From: Leisingera sp. ANG-M1
GTDB lineage: Bacteria > Pseudomonadota > Alphaproteobacteria > Rhodobacterales > Rhodobacteraceae
Assembly: GCF_000813745.1 (NCBI RefSeq)
Contig: NZ_JWLC01000021.1
Span: forward strand, 124,001 to 188,000
Length of the DNA: 64,000 nucleotides
Reading direction: 5' to 3'
Notes under the pieces: generated by a model
What the model was told of the DNA's origin: nothing
The model's database searches: none
Seen by the model: only the letters and a program-made list of their open reading frames with translations
Shown here: piece by piece, positions 50,695 to 60,215 of the stretch
How positions within the stretch are numbered: position 1 is the stretch's first letter
How the letters are laid out: every line of letters starts with the position of its first letter
Program-made: the position numbers and the translations under genes

Positions 50695-51453
50695 ATGAAG
50701 ATTGGATACTTGGGCTTTGGAACCATTGCCCTGGCTTGCGCTCAGGGTCTGGTTCAGGACGGGCACGACATTACCGTCAGCGAAAGAAACAAAGCCAATG
50801 CCGCGATGATGTCTGACCGTCACGCAAATGTGCGGGTCGCCGACAACCAGGGCGTGGTGGATGCAAGCGATGTGATCTTCATCGGATCAACGGCCGAAGC
50901 GGCCGAGGCGATGCTTGGCCCCCTGACTTTCCGCGAAGGCCAAAAGGTTCTGTCCTTCATGGTGGGCATGTCTGCTGAACAGCTTCGCACCCTGGTGGCC
51001 CCGGCGACATTCGAGGCCATCGTCATTCCGTTCCCGTCTGTCGCGCAAGGTGGGTCGCCGCTGCTGACCTATCCGCAATCGCCCGTCACCGAAGCCCTTT
51101 ACGGCGAAGCAAACACCGTGATCACCTTGGGGTCCGAGGCCGATTTCAACGAGTTCCTCGCAGCTCAGGCGCTGCTGTCGGTGGTTGCGAAGCTTATGGC
51201 GGTTGGTGTGGACTGGCTGGGCGACAAAACAGGCGATCAAGCCGGTGCGGAACAGTTCCTGCGCCTTTTGGTCGGTGGTTCAATCATGGCCGAGCCGATC
51301 ACTGCGCCCAATGTAATGTCCAACCTCGTGGATTCCCTGAACACACCGGGCGGCCTGAACCGTCAACTACGCGAGATCATGGGCGAGAAAGGCACCTATG
51401 ACAGCCTTGTCGCTGGGCTGGACGTTTTGTCCACCCGATTGAGCAAATCCTGA
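50695..51453 (+). CDS. NAD(P)-binding pyrroline-5-carboxylate-reductase-like protein
   Basis: A 252-residue dehydrogenase related to ProC and F420-type reductases. The Rossmann motif GYLGFGTIA is at the N-terminus, followed by DASDVIFIGSTAEAAEAMLG and LSFMVGMSAEQL. It lacks some residues of true ProC at the C-terminal helical domain. Likely acts on a cyclic imine or on an oxidised amino compound; with methyltransferase and betaine genes around, a proline-betaine or similar product is possible. Confidence 0.8.
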   Translation: MKIGYLGFGTIALACAQGLVQDGHDITVSERNKANAAMMSDRHANVRVADNQGVVDASDVIFIGSTAEAAEAMLGPLTFREGQKVLSFMVGMSAEQLRTLVAPATFEAIVIPFPSVAQGGSPLLTYPQSPVTEALYGEANTVITLGSEADFNEFLAAQALLSVVAKLMAVGVDWLGDKTGDQAGAEQFLRLLVGGSIMAEPITAPNVMSNLVDSLNTPGGLNRQLREIMGEKGTYDSLVAGLDVLSTRLSKS

Positions 51454-51490
51454 ACAAAGCCTCTCGGCCGCCAATCCCCTGGAGAAGAAA

Positions 51491-51706
51491 TTGAAGACCG
51501 TTGATATTGTCAAATGGATTGCAACGGCGATCCAACTGGTTGGCTATGGCCTAACTGGGATGAATGTTGCCCCCTGGAATGTCTATGCGTTCTTTGTGGG
51601 CATCATCCTGTGGTTCCTCGTGGGCGTCATGTGGAAAGACCGTGCCATCATGGTGGTTCATGTCGGCGCGCTCATAGCTTTGGTGACAGGTTTTGTGAAT
51701 TCGTGA
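51491..51706 (+). CDS. Small two-helix membrane protein (DUF6552-like)
   Basis: A 71-residue protein of two or three hydrophobic helices (VKWIATAIQLVGYGLTGMNV and WNVYAFFVGIILWFLVGVMW), ending in VHVGALIALVTGF. The start is TTG at 51491, supported by GGAGAAG five bases upstream and by conservation-like spacing to the first helix. It follows the ProC-like gene by 37 bases. Resembles DUF6552 in my recollection. Function unknown. Confidence 0.68.
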   Translation: MKTVDIVKWIATAIQLVGYGLTGMNVAPWNVYAFFVGIILWFLVGVMWKDRAIMVVHVGALIALVTGFVNS

Positions 51707-51856
51707 ACACGCCATTTCAATGACTGAGGCCCGGATCACGATCTATCTCTCCGTCGATTTCGCGTACGTTTTTCCCCCTCGTCGCCGCAATCCCGGTCTG
51801 CGTTATGCCCGTCACCGTGCTCCAGTGTCTCGCGCGGCTTGCTCAGCACGCCCTCT

Positions 51857-51985
51857 AGGGTAGGGGGATCGGTTCATCTCTTCCATCTTCTTTTTGCGGA
51901 AGACTTCGGCTGGCGTCTTCCATCCGAGGCATTTGCGGGGCGTGTTGTTGAGGCGGTCGCAGATCACCTTCATATCGTGATCTGT
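51857..51985 (-). mobile_element. IS30-family transposase C-terminal remnant
   Basis: About 43 residues (DHDMKVICDRLNNTPRKCLG, then WKTPAEVFRKKKMEEMNRSP) match the end of the IS30 transposase at 20971-21996, with about 75% identity. No terminal repeat or upstream part remains. It sits just in front of an orphan dioxygenase subunit and probably records a deletion. Confidence 0.8.
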
Positions 51986-52079
51986 GTATCGCCTGCTTGC
52001 CGACCGGCACCTCCGACACGCTGATCTCTGAATCCGCAATCCGTTCCATGTATCAGTACTGGCGGAAGGAAATGGGACT

Positions 52080-52613
52080 GTGATCACAATGCACACTCAG
52101 TTTAAGCCGCTTTCCGCCAAGGATACCCTTGCCGCGCGGCGCGAGGCACGAGTAGCCGTTTCAGAATTCAACACAGAGTACTGCGCGGTGTTGGATGACG
52201 GTGATCTGAGGGACTGGCCAGGCTTCTTCACAGAGGATGCCTTCTACAACATCCCCAGCCGCAAGAATTTCGATCACGATCTGCCTGTCGGCCCGGTCTA
52301 CTGTGAAGGGCACGGGATGATTGCCGATCGCGCCCTGGCGATCAGTGAGACCTCGATGTTCGGACCACGTTACCTCAGGCACTATATCACAAATGAGAGA
52401 GTCATGGGTATCGAAGAGGATGGCGCCATCCTGGCCGGGTGCAACTACCTGCTGATCGAAACCCTCTCGGAGCTGCCCGAAGGCCGGTTGCATCAAGCAG
52501 GGCGGATGATCGACCGTTTTCGATCGCAGAAAGACGGCAGCCTGCTTCTGGCCTCTCGGATTGCGGTTTATGACACGCTGCTAGTTCCGAATGCACTGGT
52601 GCTGCCAGTCTGA
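52080..52613 (+). CDS. Ring-hydroxylating dioxygenase beta subunit (orphan)
   Basis: About 177 residues, the size of a Rieske non-heme dioxygenase small subunit with a cone-shaped NTF2-like fold: VSEFNTEYCAVLDDGDLRDW, FFTEDAFYNIPSRKNFDHDL, GPRYLRHYITNERVMG and HQAGRMIDRFRSQKDGS-type segments. Two starts are possible: GTG at 52080 (GGAAGG upstream) and ATG at 52089. The catalytic alpha subunit is absent from the window, so it cannot work as a standard dioxygenase on its own. It may be a leftover or serve an unlinked alpha subunit. Confidence 0.85.
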   Translation: MITMHTQFKPLSAKDTLAARREARVAVSEFNTEYCAVLDDGDLRDWPGFFTEDAFYNIPSRKNFDHDLPVGPVYCEGHGMIADRALAISETSMFGPRYLRHYITNERVMGIEEDGAILAGCNYLLIETLSELPEGRLHQAGRMIDRFRSQKDGSLLLASRIAVYDTLLVPNALVLPV

Positions 52614-52657
52614 CGGAAGGGCCAGCTGATCGGTAAAAGATCAGTCGGGACACAGTG

Positions 52658-52691
52658 AACCCGGCCCTGAGATGCAGGGCCGGGTTTTCTT
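52658..52691 (+). terminator. Strong rho-independent terminator
   Basis: AACCCGGCCCTG and CAGGGCCGGGTT form a perfect 12-bp stem with a 5-base loop, followed by TTCTT. It is 45 bases beyond the stop of the dioxygenase beta subunit gene and is the clearest terminator in the window. Confidence 0.9.
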
Positions 52692-52875
52692 GGATTTGGC
52701 CGCGTCCGGTATCAACCTAGGTCCGTTCCGAACAGACATGCAATTAGCCCTATTACCCTGTCATACATCCAGCCCAGAAAGCCGTAGCAGAACATTTTTG
52801 TGGAACGCCACACCCAGACCGTTACCTCCAGTTTCAATCCACAAATGCCAGGAAGGAGCACTCAAGGCATCTTCC

Positions 52876-53769
52876 TCAGTATGAAATTGTTGAGGTGCTA
52901 TTCTCCCCTAACAATTCGACAATCTCTCTGGTTGCAGCCGATGGTGTACGCCCATTGGGTGTCGCAACGAAATAGCGCCGGTCACTTGTCAGAATTTGAG
53001 AACGCAACTGCTGCAGCTCCCCAAGCCTAAGTTCACGCTGCAGCAAAGGCAGAACGCCAAGGGCAACCCCATGTCCAGCCGCCGCCAGGGTGATCGATTG
53101 AATATAAGAGGTACAGTAGCGAAATTTGACATTGGTAAACCAATTTGCGATCTGCCCCTCGGTCAAGCTGGACCAGTTCACCCAATCCGGTGACTCCTTC
53201 GTGTATTCCAAAAGCGTGAACTCATCAGCCCGGCTACAGGATGGTCCGGTGACGGCAAGCAGCTGTTCGGGGAGCGAAACATGAACCTGCCAGCCTTTGG
53301 GCGCAGACCGGCCGTGGAAAACCGCAAGATCGGTTTTATGGTCGATCACATCCGTGACGTTGTTGGCGGTCACCACCGAAACCAGCGTGTCTTTGCCAGA
53401 AAGTTGAAACTCCCGCATCAAGGGGGCCAGCCAGAAAAAGTTCACGTTCTCGTTGGCAGCGATTGTAACCACCTGCCTTTCTGTGCCTGACCGGTCTCTG
53501 ACATTATCAATTGCTTCTTCCAAAAAGGACAGGCTGGGCGTGATTTTTGCCGCCAGTCTCCGGCCTTTCTCAGTTAGCGTGAGCGAGCGGCCCAGCCGGT
53601 CAAAAAGTTTGATCCCCAGATGTTGCTCCAGCGCGCGAATGCGCTTGCTGACGGCCACCTGAGAGACGTTCAGCTCAGCTGCAGCATGGGTAAAATTCAA
53701 ATGTCTCGCTGCCGCTTCAAAATAGACAAGAGCATCCAGAGACGGCAGGGTGCGTTGGAAGTAATTCAT
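52876..53769 (-). CDS. LysR-family transcriptional regulator (GcvA-like)
   Basis: A 297-residue regulator opening LPSLDALVYFEAAARHLNFT with recognition segment VSQVAVSKRIRALEQHLGIK. It is divergent from the GMC dehydrogenase gene with 102 bases between, and likely controls that operon. A LysR box lies exactly across its start codon, so autorepression is likely. The 57275-58189 regulator has a similar box at its start and is a paralogue. Confidence 0.92.
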   Translation of the reverse strand: MNYFQRTLPSLDALVYFEAAARHLNFTHAAAELNVSQVAVSKRIRALEQHLGIKLFDRLGRSLTLTEKGRRLAAKITPSLSFLEEAIDNVRDRSGTERQVVTIAANENVNFFWLAPLMREFQLSGKDTLVSVVTANNVTDVIDHKTDLAVFHGRSAPKGWQVHVSLPEQLLAVTGPSCSRADEFTLLEYTKESPDWVNWSSLTEGQIANWFTNVKFRYCTSYIQSITLAAAGHGVALGVLPLLQRELRLGELQQLRSQILTSDRRYFVATPNGRTPSAATREIVELLGENSTSTISY

Positions 53770-53781
53770 AACCCTAGGTTA
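53769..53781. promoter_or_regulatory. LysR-type box at the LysR start codon
   Basis: TAACC-CTA-GGTTA, a perfect dyad with the T-N11-A form of a LysR box. It starts at the first base of the ATG of the regulator at 52876-53769. The box at 58189-58201 has the same layout and ten of thirteen identical bases. Confidence 0.65.
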
Positions 53782-53871
53782 GGGTATATCAAAAGCAGAA
53801 GTCCAGTTTTCCAACCTGAAAATCTCTGTCAGTAAACCGCGGACGGAACAACATGCGCGGACATTCAGACC

Positions 53872-55515
53872 ATGCAGAAAGCTTATGACTATATCATCGT
53901 TGGTGCTGGCACAGCAGGATGCACGTTGGCCCACCGGCTTAGTACAGATAGCCGCTACCGGGTTTTGCTGCTGGAACACGGCCCCGATGATCGCAACTGG
54001 ATTTTGCAGATGCCTGCGGGGCTGCGATCGGCGTTTAAGCCAAGCAGCAAGTATAACTACTGGTTCAAAACGACACCCCAAAAGCATCTCAACAACCGCG
54101 AAATCGACCAGCCCCGCGGCAAGGCATTGGGGGGATCATCGTCGATCAATGGCATGACCTATCTGCGCGGCAACCCGCTGGATTATGACAATTGGGCCAC
54201 TGAAGAAGGCTGTGCGGGCTGGTCCTTTGCCGACTGCCTGCCCTATTTCAAGAAGCTGGAACGCCGGGACGGGGCCGCAGATGCGTTTCGCAGCACCGAT
54301 GGCATGGTCGGGGTCAAGGCGCAGCAGGATCTCAACCCCCTGAATGCGGCCTTTCTGGAGGCCGGGCAGCAGGCGGGCCATGACCTGACCGAGGATGTGA
54401 ACGGCTATCAGCAGGAAGGCGTCAGCCGGTTTGAGATGTCAGTCGAAAACGGTTACCGCAGCAGTTCGGCGCGCGCCTATCTGCACAGCCAGCCCGCGCG
54501 GGACAATCTGGAGGTTGTGACCGGCGCGAAGGTGCTGCGGGTGCTGCTGGATCAGGGGCGCGCAACCGGGGTTGAGCTGGCCCGTGGCAGGGAAGTGCTG
54601 CGCATCGAAAGCAAACGCGAGGTGATCCTGTCTGCCGGTGTGTTCGGCACTCCGCAGCTTCTGATGCTGTCGGGCATTGGTCCCGAGGCGCATCTTCGCG
54701 ATCATGGCATTGATGTGCGCCTTGCCGCGCCGATGCTGGGGGATAACCTGCATGACCATCTTGAAGCGCATATCCAGGTGGAAACGGATCAGCCGGTGTC
54801 GCTGAACAAATATCTGAAACCGCATCTGATGGTCTGGGCCGGAATGCAGTGGTTTGGCTGGAAAGGTGGTGTTGCCTCCATCAACCAATGTAATGTGGGG
54901 GCGTTTCTGCGCACGGATGCGGATGTCACACATCCCAATATCCAGTTCCATTTCTTCCCTGTGTTCTTTGGCGCCAACTGGATTCCGAACCCGTCCAAGA
55001 ACGGGTACCGTCTGGGCGCGGGTCCGATGCGCCCCGAAAGCCGGGGCACTGTGCGGCTCAAGTCGGCCGATCCCAGTGACAGCCTGCTGATTGATCCGAA
55101 CTACCTGGCGACCGACCGCGACCGCTATGAGATGCGGGAAGGGCTGAAGCTGGGCCGCGAGCTGCTGGCACAGGAAGCGTTCAAACGCTACCACCGGCGC
55201 GAAGATCTGCCAGGGCTGAATGTGCAAAGCGATTCCGAACTGGATGATTTCATCCGCGAAGATGCAACTTCGGCTTATCATCCCTGTGGTACCGCACGTA
55301 TGGGGGCAGACGGTGATGAGCGCGCGGTGGTCGACCTGGATCTGCGCCTGCGCGGCATCGAGGGGCTGCGAGTGGTGGACGCCTCTGTTATCCCAGCGGT
55401 GCCAAGCGCCAATATCAATGCCGCCACATTCATGATCGCTGAGAAAGCGGCTGACATCATCCTGGGCAATGCGCCCCTGACACCTGAACATGTACCCTAT
55501 TACAAGGCAATCTGA
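53872..55515 (+). CDS. GMC-family choline-dehydrogenase-like oxidoreductase
   Basis: A 547-residue FAD enzyme of the glucose-methanol-choline family. FAD motif [19 protein letters not shown] signature 1 [15 protein letters not shown], signature 2 [16 protein letters not shown] and the catalytic His region [10 protein letters not shown] are all present. Most like BetA (choline to betaine aldehyde). First gene of an operon with a cupin and an aldehyde dehydrogenase, so the pair may oxidise an alcohol to an acid. No choline-specific regulator betI adjoins it, so the substrate may be another amino alcohol. Confidence 0.9.
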   Translation: MQKAYDYIIVGAGTAGCTLAHRLSTDSRYRVLLLEHGPDDRNWILQMPAGLRSAFKPSSKYNYWFKTTPQKHLNNREIDQPRGKALGGSSSINGMTYLRGNPLDYDNWATEEGCAGWSFADCLPYFKKLERRDGAADAFRSTDGMVGVKAQQDLNPLNAAFLEAGQQAGHDLTEDVNGYQQEGVSRFEMSVENGYRSSSARAYLHSQPARDNLEVVTGAKVLRVLLDQGRATGVELARGREVLRIESKREVILSAGVFGTPQLLMLSGIGPEAHLRDHGIDVRLAAPMLGDNLHDHLEAHIQVETDQPVSLNKYLKPHLMVWAGMQWFGWKGGVASINQCNVGAFLRTDADVTHPNIQFHFFPVFFGANWIPNPSKNGYRLGAGPMRPESRGTVRLKSADPSDSLLIDPNYLATDRDRYEMREGLKLGRELLAQEAFKRYHRREDLPGLNVQSDSELDDFIREDATSAYHPCGTARMGADGDERAVVDLDLRLRGIEGLRVVDASVIPAVPSANINAATFMIAEKAADIILGNAPLTPEHVPYYKAI

Positions 55516-55519
55516 GACC

Positions 55520-55816
55520 ATGACCGATTCACGACTGGCCGAAGGCCCTCACTTTACCCGCCGCGCGGCAGATGCGGAAATCCGCGCACAGCTTTCAAAT
55601 TGGGAGATTTGGGAATGCAAGGAGCCAGACTTTTCCTACACCTATGACCAAAGCGTGACTTTGCATGTGAACCAGGGTGCCGCAACGCTGGCATTTTCCG
55701 ATGGGAGCAGTGTTGATCTGCTTCAAGGAGATGTGCTGACCATCCGCAAAGGCATTTCTGCCGATTGGACCATCCCTGATGGCATTCAGAACAGTTATGA
55801 ACTACATAACGACTGA
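55520..55816 (+). CDS. Small cupin-domain protein
   Basis: A 98-residue single cupin (ETHLNG-like beta-barrel): segments [20 protein letters not shown] and [16 protein letters not shown] fit DUF861/EutQ-type cupins. I see no complete His/Glu metal site, so it may bind ligand without metal. The ATG at 55520 is four bases after the dehydrogenase stop. It may sense or trap the aldehyde intermediate; that is inference. Confidence 0.78.
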   Translation: MTDSRLAEGPHFTRRAADAEIRAQLSNWEIWECKEPDFSYTYDQSVTLHVNQGAATLAFSDGSSVDLLQGDVLTIRKGISADWTIPDGIQNSYELHND

Positions 55817-55826
55817 GGACTGCACG

Positions 55827-57281
55827 ATGAAGTTTCAACCCCAAGCCAGCCATTTCATCGATGGCGCCTATGTCGAAGACAGCGAAGGCAAGCTGATCGA
55901 CGTGATCTACCCTGCCACCGGCGAGGTAATTGCGCAGTTGCATTCCGCCACTCCGGCCATTGTGGACATGGCGCTGAAAAGTGCTGAGGCGGCTAAAGCT
56001 GAATGGGCGGCTCTGTCGGGTACGGAACGTGGCCGTATTCTGCGCCGCGCGGCCGACATCATGCGCGCGCGCAACTACGACCTGTCCGTTCTGGAAACCC
56101 ATGACACCGGCAAGCCGATTCAGGAAACCACCGTGGCAGACGCCACCTCCGGCGCGGACGCGCTGGAGTATTTTGGCGGCCTGGCCGGCAGTCTGACAGG
56201 GGAGCATATCCCGCTGGCGGGCGGCGATTTTGTTTATACCATCCGGGAAGCGCTGGGTGTCTGCGTCGGCATCGGAGCCTGGAATTACCCCACCCAGATC
56301 GCATGCTGGAAGGGCGCTCCGGCATTGGCATGCGGCAACACCATGGTGTTCAAACCATCCGAGACCACCCCGCTGTCGGCGCTGAAAGTGGCCGAAATCC
56401 TGATCGAGGCGGGCGCCCCCAAAGGCATTTACAATGTGGTGCAGGGCTATGGCGATGTCGGCGCGGCGCTTGTGACCGACAGCCGCGTGGCCAAGGTTTC
56501 GCTGACAGGCTCTGTGCCGACCGGCAAAAAGGTCTATGCCGCGGCGGCAGCAGGCATGAAACATGTCACGATGGAACTGGGCGGCAAGTCCCCGATGATC
56601 GTGTTTGATGATGCCGACATTGAAAACGCCGTCTCCGGCGCGATCCTGGGCAATTTCTATTCTTCGGGCCAGGTCTGCTCCAATGGCACCCGCGTTTTCG
56701 TGCAAAAAAATATCAAAGAGGCCTTCCTGTCGCGCCTGTCCGAACGCCTGGCCAACGCCAAAATCGGCGATCCGATGGATGAAGACGTCAGCTTTGGCCC
56801 GATGGTCAGCGAAAACCAGCTGAACATCGCGTTGGGCTATGTCGCAAAAGGCAAGGCCGAGGGCGCCCGGCTGGTCTGCGGCGGCGACCGGATCGACGGC
56901 GACGGTTTCTATATGCAGCCCACAGTGTTTGCAGACGTCACCGACGAAATGATCATCGCGCGCGAAGAGATCTTTGGTCCGGTCATGTCGGTTCTGGATT
57001 TCGACACCGAGGAAGAGGTGATGGCCCGCGCAAACGCCACCGAGTTCGGTCTTGCCGCGGGTGTTTTCACCGCAGATCTGACCCGTGCGCACCGCATCGT
57101 CGCGGGCTTCGAGGCGGGCACCTGCTATATCAACACCTACAACCTCGCTCCGGTCGAAGCCCCGTTCGGCGGGTCGAAGATGTCCGGCGTCGGCCGCGAG
57201 AACTCGAAACTGGCGATCAATCATTTCAGCGAAATGAAGACCGTCTATGTTTCGATGAATGATGTCGAGGCGCCCTACTGA
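55827..57281 (+). CDS. betB: Betaine-aldehyde-dehydrogenase-like protein (BetB)
   Basis: A 484-residue aldehyde dehydrogenase. Start at the ATG at 55827 (GAGGA six bases before). Motifs: [13 protein letters not shown] cofactor site, [20 protein letters not shown] with the catalytic Glu, [16 protein letters not shown] with the catalytic Cys, and [17 protein letters not shown]. The [13 protein letters not shown] region is close to BetB. It would oxidise the aldehyde made by the GMC enzyme. Its end overlaps the convergent LysR gene by seven bases. Confidence 0.9.
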   Translation: MKFQPQASHFIDGAYVEDSEGKLIDVIYPATGEVIAQLHSATPAIVDMALKSAEAAKAEWAALSGTERGRILRRAADIMRARNYDLSVLETHDTGKPIQETTVADATSGADALEYFGGLAGSLTGEHIPLAGGDFVYTIREALGVCVGIGAWNYPTQIACWKGAPALACGNTMVFKPSETTPLSALKVAEILIEAGAPKGIYNVVQGYGDVGAALVTDSRVAKVSLTGSVPTGKKVYAAAAAGMKHVTMELGGKSPMIVFDDADIENAVSGAILGNFYSSGQVCSNGTRVFVQKNIKEAFLSRLSERLANAKIGDPMDEDVSFGPMVSENQLNIALGYVAKGKAEGARLVCGGDRIDGDGFYMQPTVFADVTDEMIIAREEIFGPVMSVLDFDTEEEVMARANATEFGLAAGVFTADLTRAHRIVAGFEAGTCYINTYNLAPVEAPFGGSKMSGVGRENSKLAINHFSEMKTVYVSMNDVEAPY

Positions 57282-58189
57282 TCCGCGGCTGAGATCAGAA
57301 AGTCAAACAATCTCCGGGCGGCGGAAGACAGTGGTTTGTCCGCCCGGTGGCACAAATAATAGGATTTGCGCGGCGATAGGGTGCGACTGCCTATCCTGAT
57401 CAAATGCCCCGCCGCAAACTCGCTGCGCAGCATGTCCAGATTGGCCAGTAGAATGCCGCGTCCGGACATCGCCCGGCCCACCGACTGGCCAAAGCTGGAG
57501 CACGGCATGACAGGCCATTCGGCAAGTGCAGGCAGGCCCAGCCTGCGCAACCAGATCGACCAGTTGATCCAATCCGGCGTCAAATTGGCATACTCCAGCA
57601 AAGGCGGGCAGCTCCCGGGCTGCCAGTGATCGCCAAAGGCGCCGGCCTCCACGGCCTTTGCAGCGACATCCGGCGCAGCAGCCGGTGCCAGCTCCCCGGC
57701 CATCACCTGCACACCGGACCAGCCCGGTGCAGGCCCGTCGCTGTAAACAATCGTCAAATCCAGCTCAGGCGCGGTCAGCGCGTTCATATCGTCGCTGGTG
57801 GTGACATTGACCGGGCTGGCGGCTTCGCTGAGCGCGAAGCCTTTGAGCCGGTCCTGAAGCCAGAAAACCGACATCGAACTGGTCGAAGCCACGCGGATCA
57901 GCCCCTCTTCTTCCGCTTTGAACCGGCTGACCGCACGTTCCAGAAATTCCAGCGCCAGATGCACGTCATTGGCAAATGCCTGCCCGCCTTCGGTCAAAGT
58001 GATACTGCGGCCCTTGCGCTCGAAGACGCAGGTTCCCAACCATTCTTCCAGCCTCTGCACCCGTTTGCTGACAGCGGCCTGCGTGACCCGCATTTCGCGC
58101 GCGGCAGCGGAAAAACTGCCACAGCGCGCCGCTGCCTGAAAGAAGATCAGAGCGTCCAGGGGCGGCAGGTTGTTCCGAAAGCTATCCAT
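57275..58189 (-). CDS. LysR-family transcriptional regulator
   Basis: About 304 residues from the ATG at 58189. [23 protein letters not shown] then [20 protein letters not shown]. It belongs to the same sub-branch as the 52876-53769 regulator (both have a DWxNWS motif in the effector domain, SPDWVNWS and TPDWINWS). Divergent from the desaturase-PanB-like-PLP operon, which it probably controls. The effector domain is rather divergent. Confidence 0.9.
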   Translation of the reverse strand: MDSFRNNLPPLDALIFFQAAARCGSFSAAAREMRVTQAAVSKRVQRLEEWLGTCVFERKGRSITLTEGGQAFANDVHLALEFLERAVSRFKAEEEGLIRVASTSSMSVFWLQDRLKGFALSEAASPVNVTTSDDMNALTAPELDLTIVYSDGPAPGWSGVQVMAGELAPAAAPDVAAKAVEAGAFGDHWQPGSCPPLLEYANLTPDWINWSIWLRRLGLPALAEWPVMPCSSFGQSVGRAMSGRGILLANLDMLRSEFAAGHLIRIGSRTLSPRKSYYLCHRADKPLSSAARRLFDFLISAADQ

Positions 58190-58201
58190 TACCAATGGTT
58201 A
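58189..58201. promoter_or_regulatory. LysR-type box at the second LysR start codon
   Basis: TTACC-AAT-GGTTA: T-N11-A with inner dyad ACC-AAT-GGT, again beginning at the first base of the regulator ATG. Ten of thirteen bases match the site at 53769-53781. Confidence 0.6.
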
Positions 58202-58287
58202 TAGGTATGCAGGACTTTTTTCCAGATTTTTTACCCTGGGCAATAGCCTTAGGATGCGCGAACGAAACGCAAATCTCTGAGGCAAAG

Positions 58288-59286
58288 ATGACGACCCAGG
58301 AAGATCCTCTTAAGGCCGGCAGCAGCCGCGAATGGAACTGGCACCCGGACCTGCCGGTGGCCGTCACCCCGGCCTTTTCCTGGCCGCCGCGCCCAATCGC
58401 GACCCTGAAATGGTTCGCAGGCAATTGGCTGCCGATCACCGAGTACCTGATTTATGCGCTCATGGCGTTTGCCACCTGGGCTTGGCTGCCGCCGTCGCTG
58501 GCCGAAACGCAGGAGCTGCACTGGTCCTGGATTCTGCAGATCTGGGCGCGTAATCTTATCCTTATGACCCTGTTTGCCCAGGGTTTGCATGTCTGGCTCT
58601 ATGGCTGGAAAAGACAGGGCGACGATTTCAAATACGATCGTCGCGGTCTTGCCCGCAACAACCGGGTTTTCAAGTTCAACGACCAATACTGGGACAACGT
58701 GTTCTATGCGCTGGTTTCTGGGGTGACGATCTGGACAGGCTTTGACGTGCTGATGTGGTATGCAATAGCCAATGGCTGGACACCACTGATCACATTTGAA
58801 AGCAACCCGGTCTGGTTCGTGGCGCTGTTCCTGCTGATGCCGGTGATCCAGTCCTTCCATTTCTACTGGCTGCACCGCGCTCTGCACATTCCCTTTCTGT
58901 ATAGGCGTGTGCATTCCGTTCACCACCGCAGTGTCTCAGTCGCGCCATGGTCGGGCTTTTCGATGCACCCGGTTGAACACCTCGGCTACATGGGGCTGCT
59001 GCTGATGTTCTTTGTCGTTCCGGCCCATCCGGTGCACCTGATTTTCATGGGCTACTGGCTGGCTCTGGCCACCGCAACCTCCCACGCCGGGTTTGAAAAT
59101 CTGGTGTTAGGCGAGAGCGCCAGACTCAGGATCGGGTCGTTCCACCATCAGCTTCATCACCGCTACTTCGAGTGCAACTACGGCAACCCGGAAATGCCCT
59201 GGGACAACTGGTTCGGCTCCTACCATGATGGCAGCCCCGAGGCGACTGCCGAGGCACGGGAACGCAAAAAGCAGATGTATTCCTGA
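58288..59286 (+). CDS. Sterol desaturase / fatty-acid hydroxylase family membrane protein (second paralogue)
   Basis: A 332-residue di-iron membrane enzyme. The ATG at 58288 has GAGGCAAAG before it. His clusters HRALH, HSVHH and HQLHHRYFECNYGNPE align with the paralogue at 12263-13291, as do the WNWHPDLP opening, FHFYWLHRALH and SFHHQLHHRYF. The two proteins are clearly homologous along their whole length. First gene of a three-gene operon with a PanB-like and a PLP-dependent protein. Substrate unknown. Confidence 0.88.
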   Translation: MTTQEDPLKAGSSREWNWHPDLPVAVTPAFSWPPRPIATLKWFAGNWLPITEYLIYALMAFATWAWLPPSLAETQELHWSWILQIWARNLILMTLFAQGLHVWLYGWKRQGDDFKYDRRGLARNNRVFKFNDQYWDNVFYALVSGVTIWTGFDVLMWYAIANGWTPLITFESNPVWFVALFLLMPVIQSFHFYWLHRALHIPFLYRRVHSVHHRSVSVAPWSGFSMHPVEHLGYMGLLLMFFVVPAHPVHLIFMGYWLALATATSHAGFENLVLGESARLRIGSFHHQLHHRYFECNYGNPEMPWDNWFGSYHDGSPEATAEARERKKQMYS

Positions 59287-59367
59287 GCGGTTTCCTCCGC
59301 CACCAGACGAGGTCGGGCAGAACATGCCCGGCCTCGTGAGTTTTCAACCTCACCAAAAGACCCTGCC

Positions 59368-60195
59368 ATGAAAAACATCTACACCTACGGTCGTAAGCCA
59401 GCGCAACGCAATCTGACCATTCCTGATCTGCAGGCCCTGAAGGGCACAAACAGCCCCCTAACCATGTGCTTTCCCGGCAATGCCTCGGAACTGGATGCTT
59501 GCGTTGAGGCCGGGATCGAGACGCTGACGGTTCTGGATAGCGATCTGGTTGAATTCCGGGAGCGCGCACCGACGACGTTCATGGCCACGTCGATGGCCTG
59601 GAGCCAGAACAAGACCAAAGACGATATCCTGCGCCATGCCATGACCTGCATGGAAAAGGGTGCCGATATGTATCTGACCAATCGCAGCCCCGAGGTGGTC
59701 GAAATGCTAGCGAATGAGCAGGTGCCGGTTCAGGTGCATCTGGGTCTGGTGCCGAGCTTTTCGATCAAGGGCGGCGGACTGCGCGCTTATGGCCGTACCG
59801 CCGATGAAGCAATGGAAATCTATCGCACCATGAAAGATTACGAGACAGCGGGCGCTCTGGCGGCCGAGGTCGAATGTGTGGCCGAAGAATGCATGCGCCA
59901 TCTGAACATGCAGACCTCGATCATCACGATCTCGCTAGGGTCGGGCCGTGCAGGTGACATCACCTTCCAGTTCATGTCCGACCTGTGCGGCGAAACGGAA
60001 AACCCGCCCAAACACGCGCACGCGTTCCGCAACCTTAAACCCCTGCACGACCAGATCTATCGCGAACGCGTTGCTGCACTGAGAGAATTCCGGCAAGCCT
60101 CGGCCAGGGGCGAGTTTCCCTTCGCCAGCCAAAACGTGCACATGCGTCCCGGAGAAGAGGAAAAGCTGCTGGACGCGCTGGCAAATCTGTCATGA
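59368..60195 (+). CDS. PanB-like (ketopantoate hydroxymethyltransferase superfamily) protein with altered active site
   Basis: A 275-residue TIM-barrel protein of PanB shape: LGLVPSFSIKGGGLRAYGRT matches the PanB HLGLTPQSVNxxGGYKVQGR motif and VECVAEECMRHLNM the LECVP region. The metal Asp after VLDSD (PanB D45) and Glu in VECV (E181) are kept. The PanB D84 and E114 positions (ADLPF and VKIEGG) are replaced (MATSMAW and MYLTNRS), so the second metal ligand set and active-site Lys look lost. It may therefore catalyse something other than ketopantoate synthesis. Second gene in the operon. Confidence 0.78.
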   Translation: MKNIYTYGRKPAQRNLTIPDLQALKGTNSPLTMCFPGNASELDACVEAGIETLTVLDSDLVEFRERAPTTFMATSMAWSQNKTKDDILRHAMTCMEKGADMYLTNRSPEVVEMLANEQVPVQVHLGLVPSFSIKGGGLRAYGRTADEAMEIYRTMKDYETAGALAAEVECVAEECMRHLNMQTSIITISLGSGRAGDITFQFMSDLCGETENPPKHAHAFRNLKPLHDQIYRERVAALREFRQASARGEFPFASQNVHMRPGEEEKLLDALANLS

Positions 60196-60215
60196 AAACT
60201 CAAACGGAGGCACCG

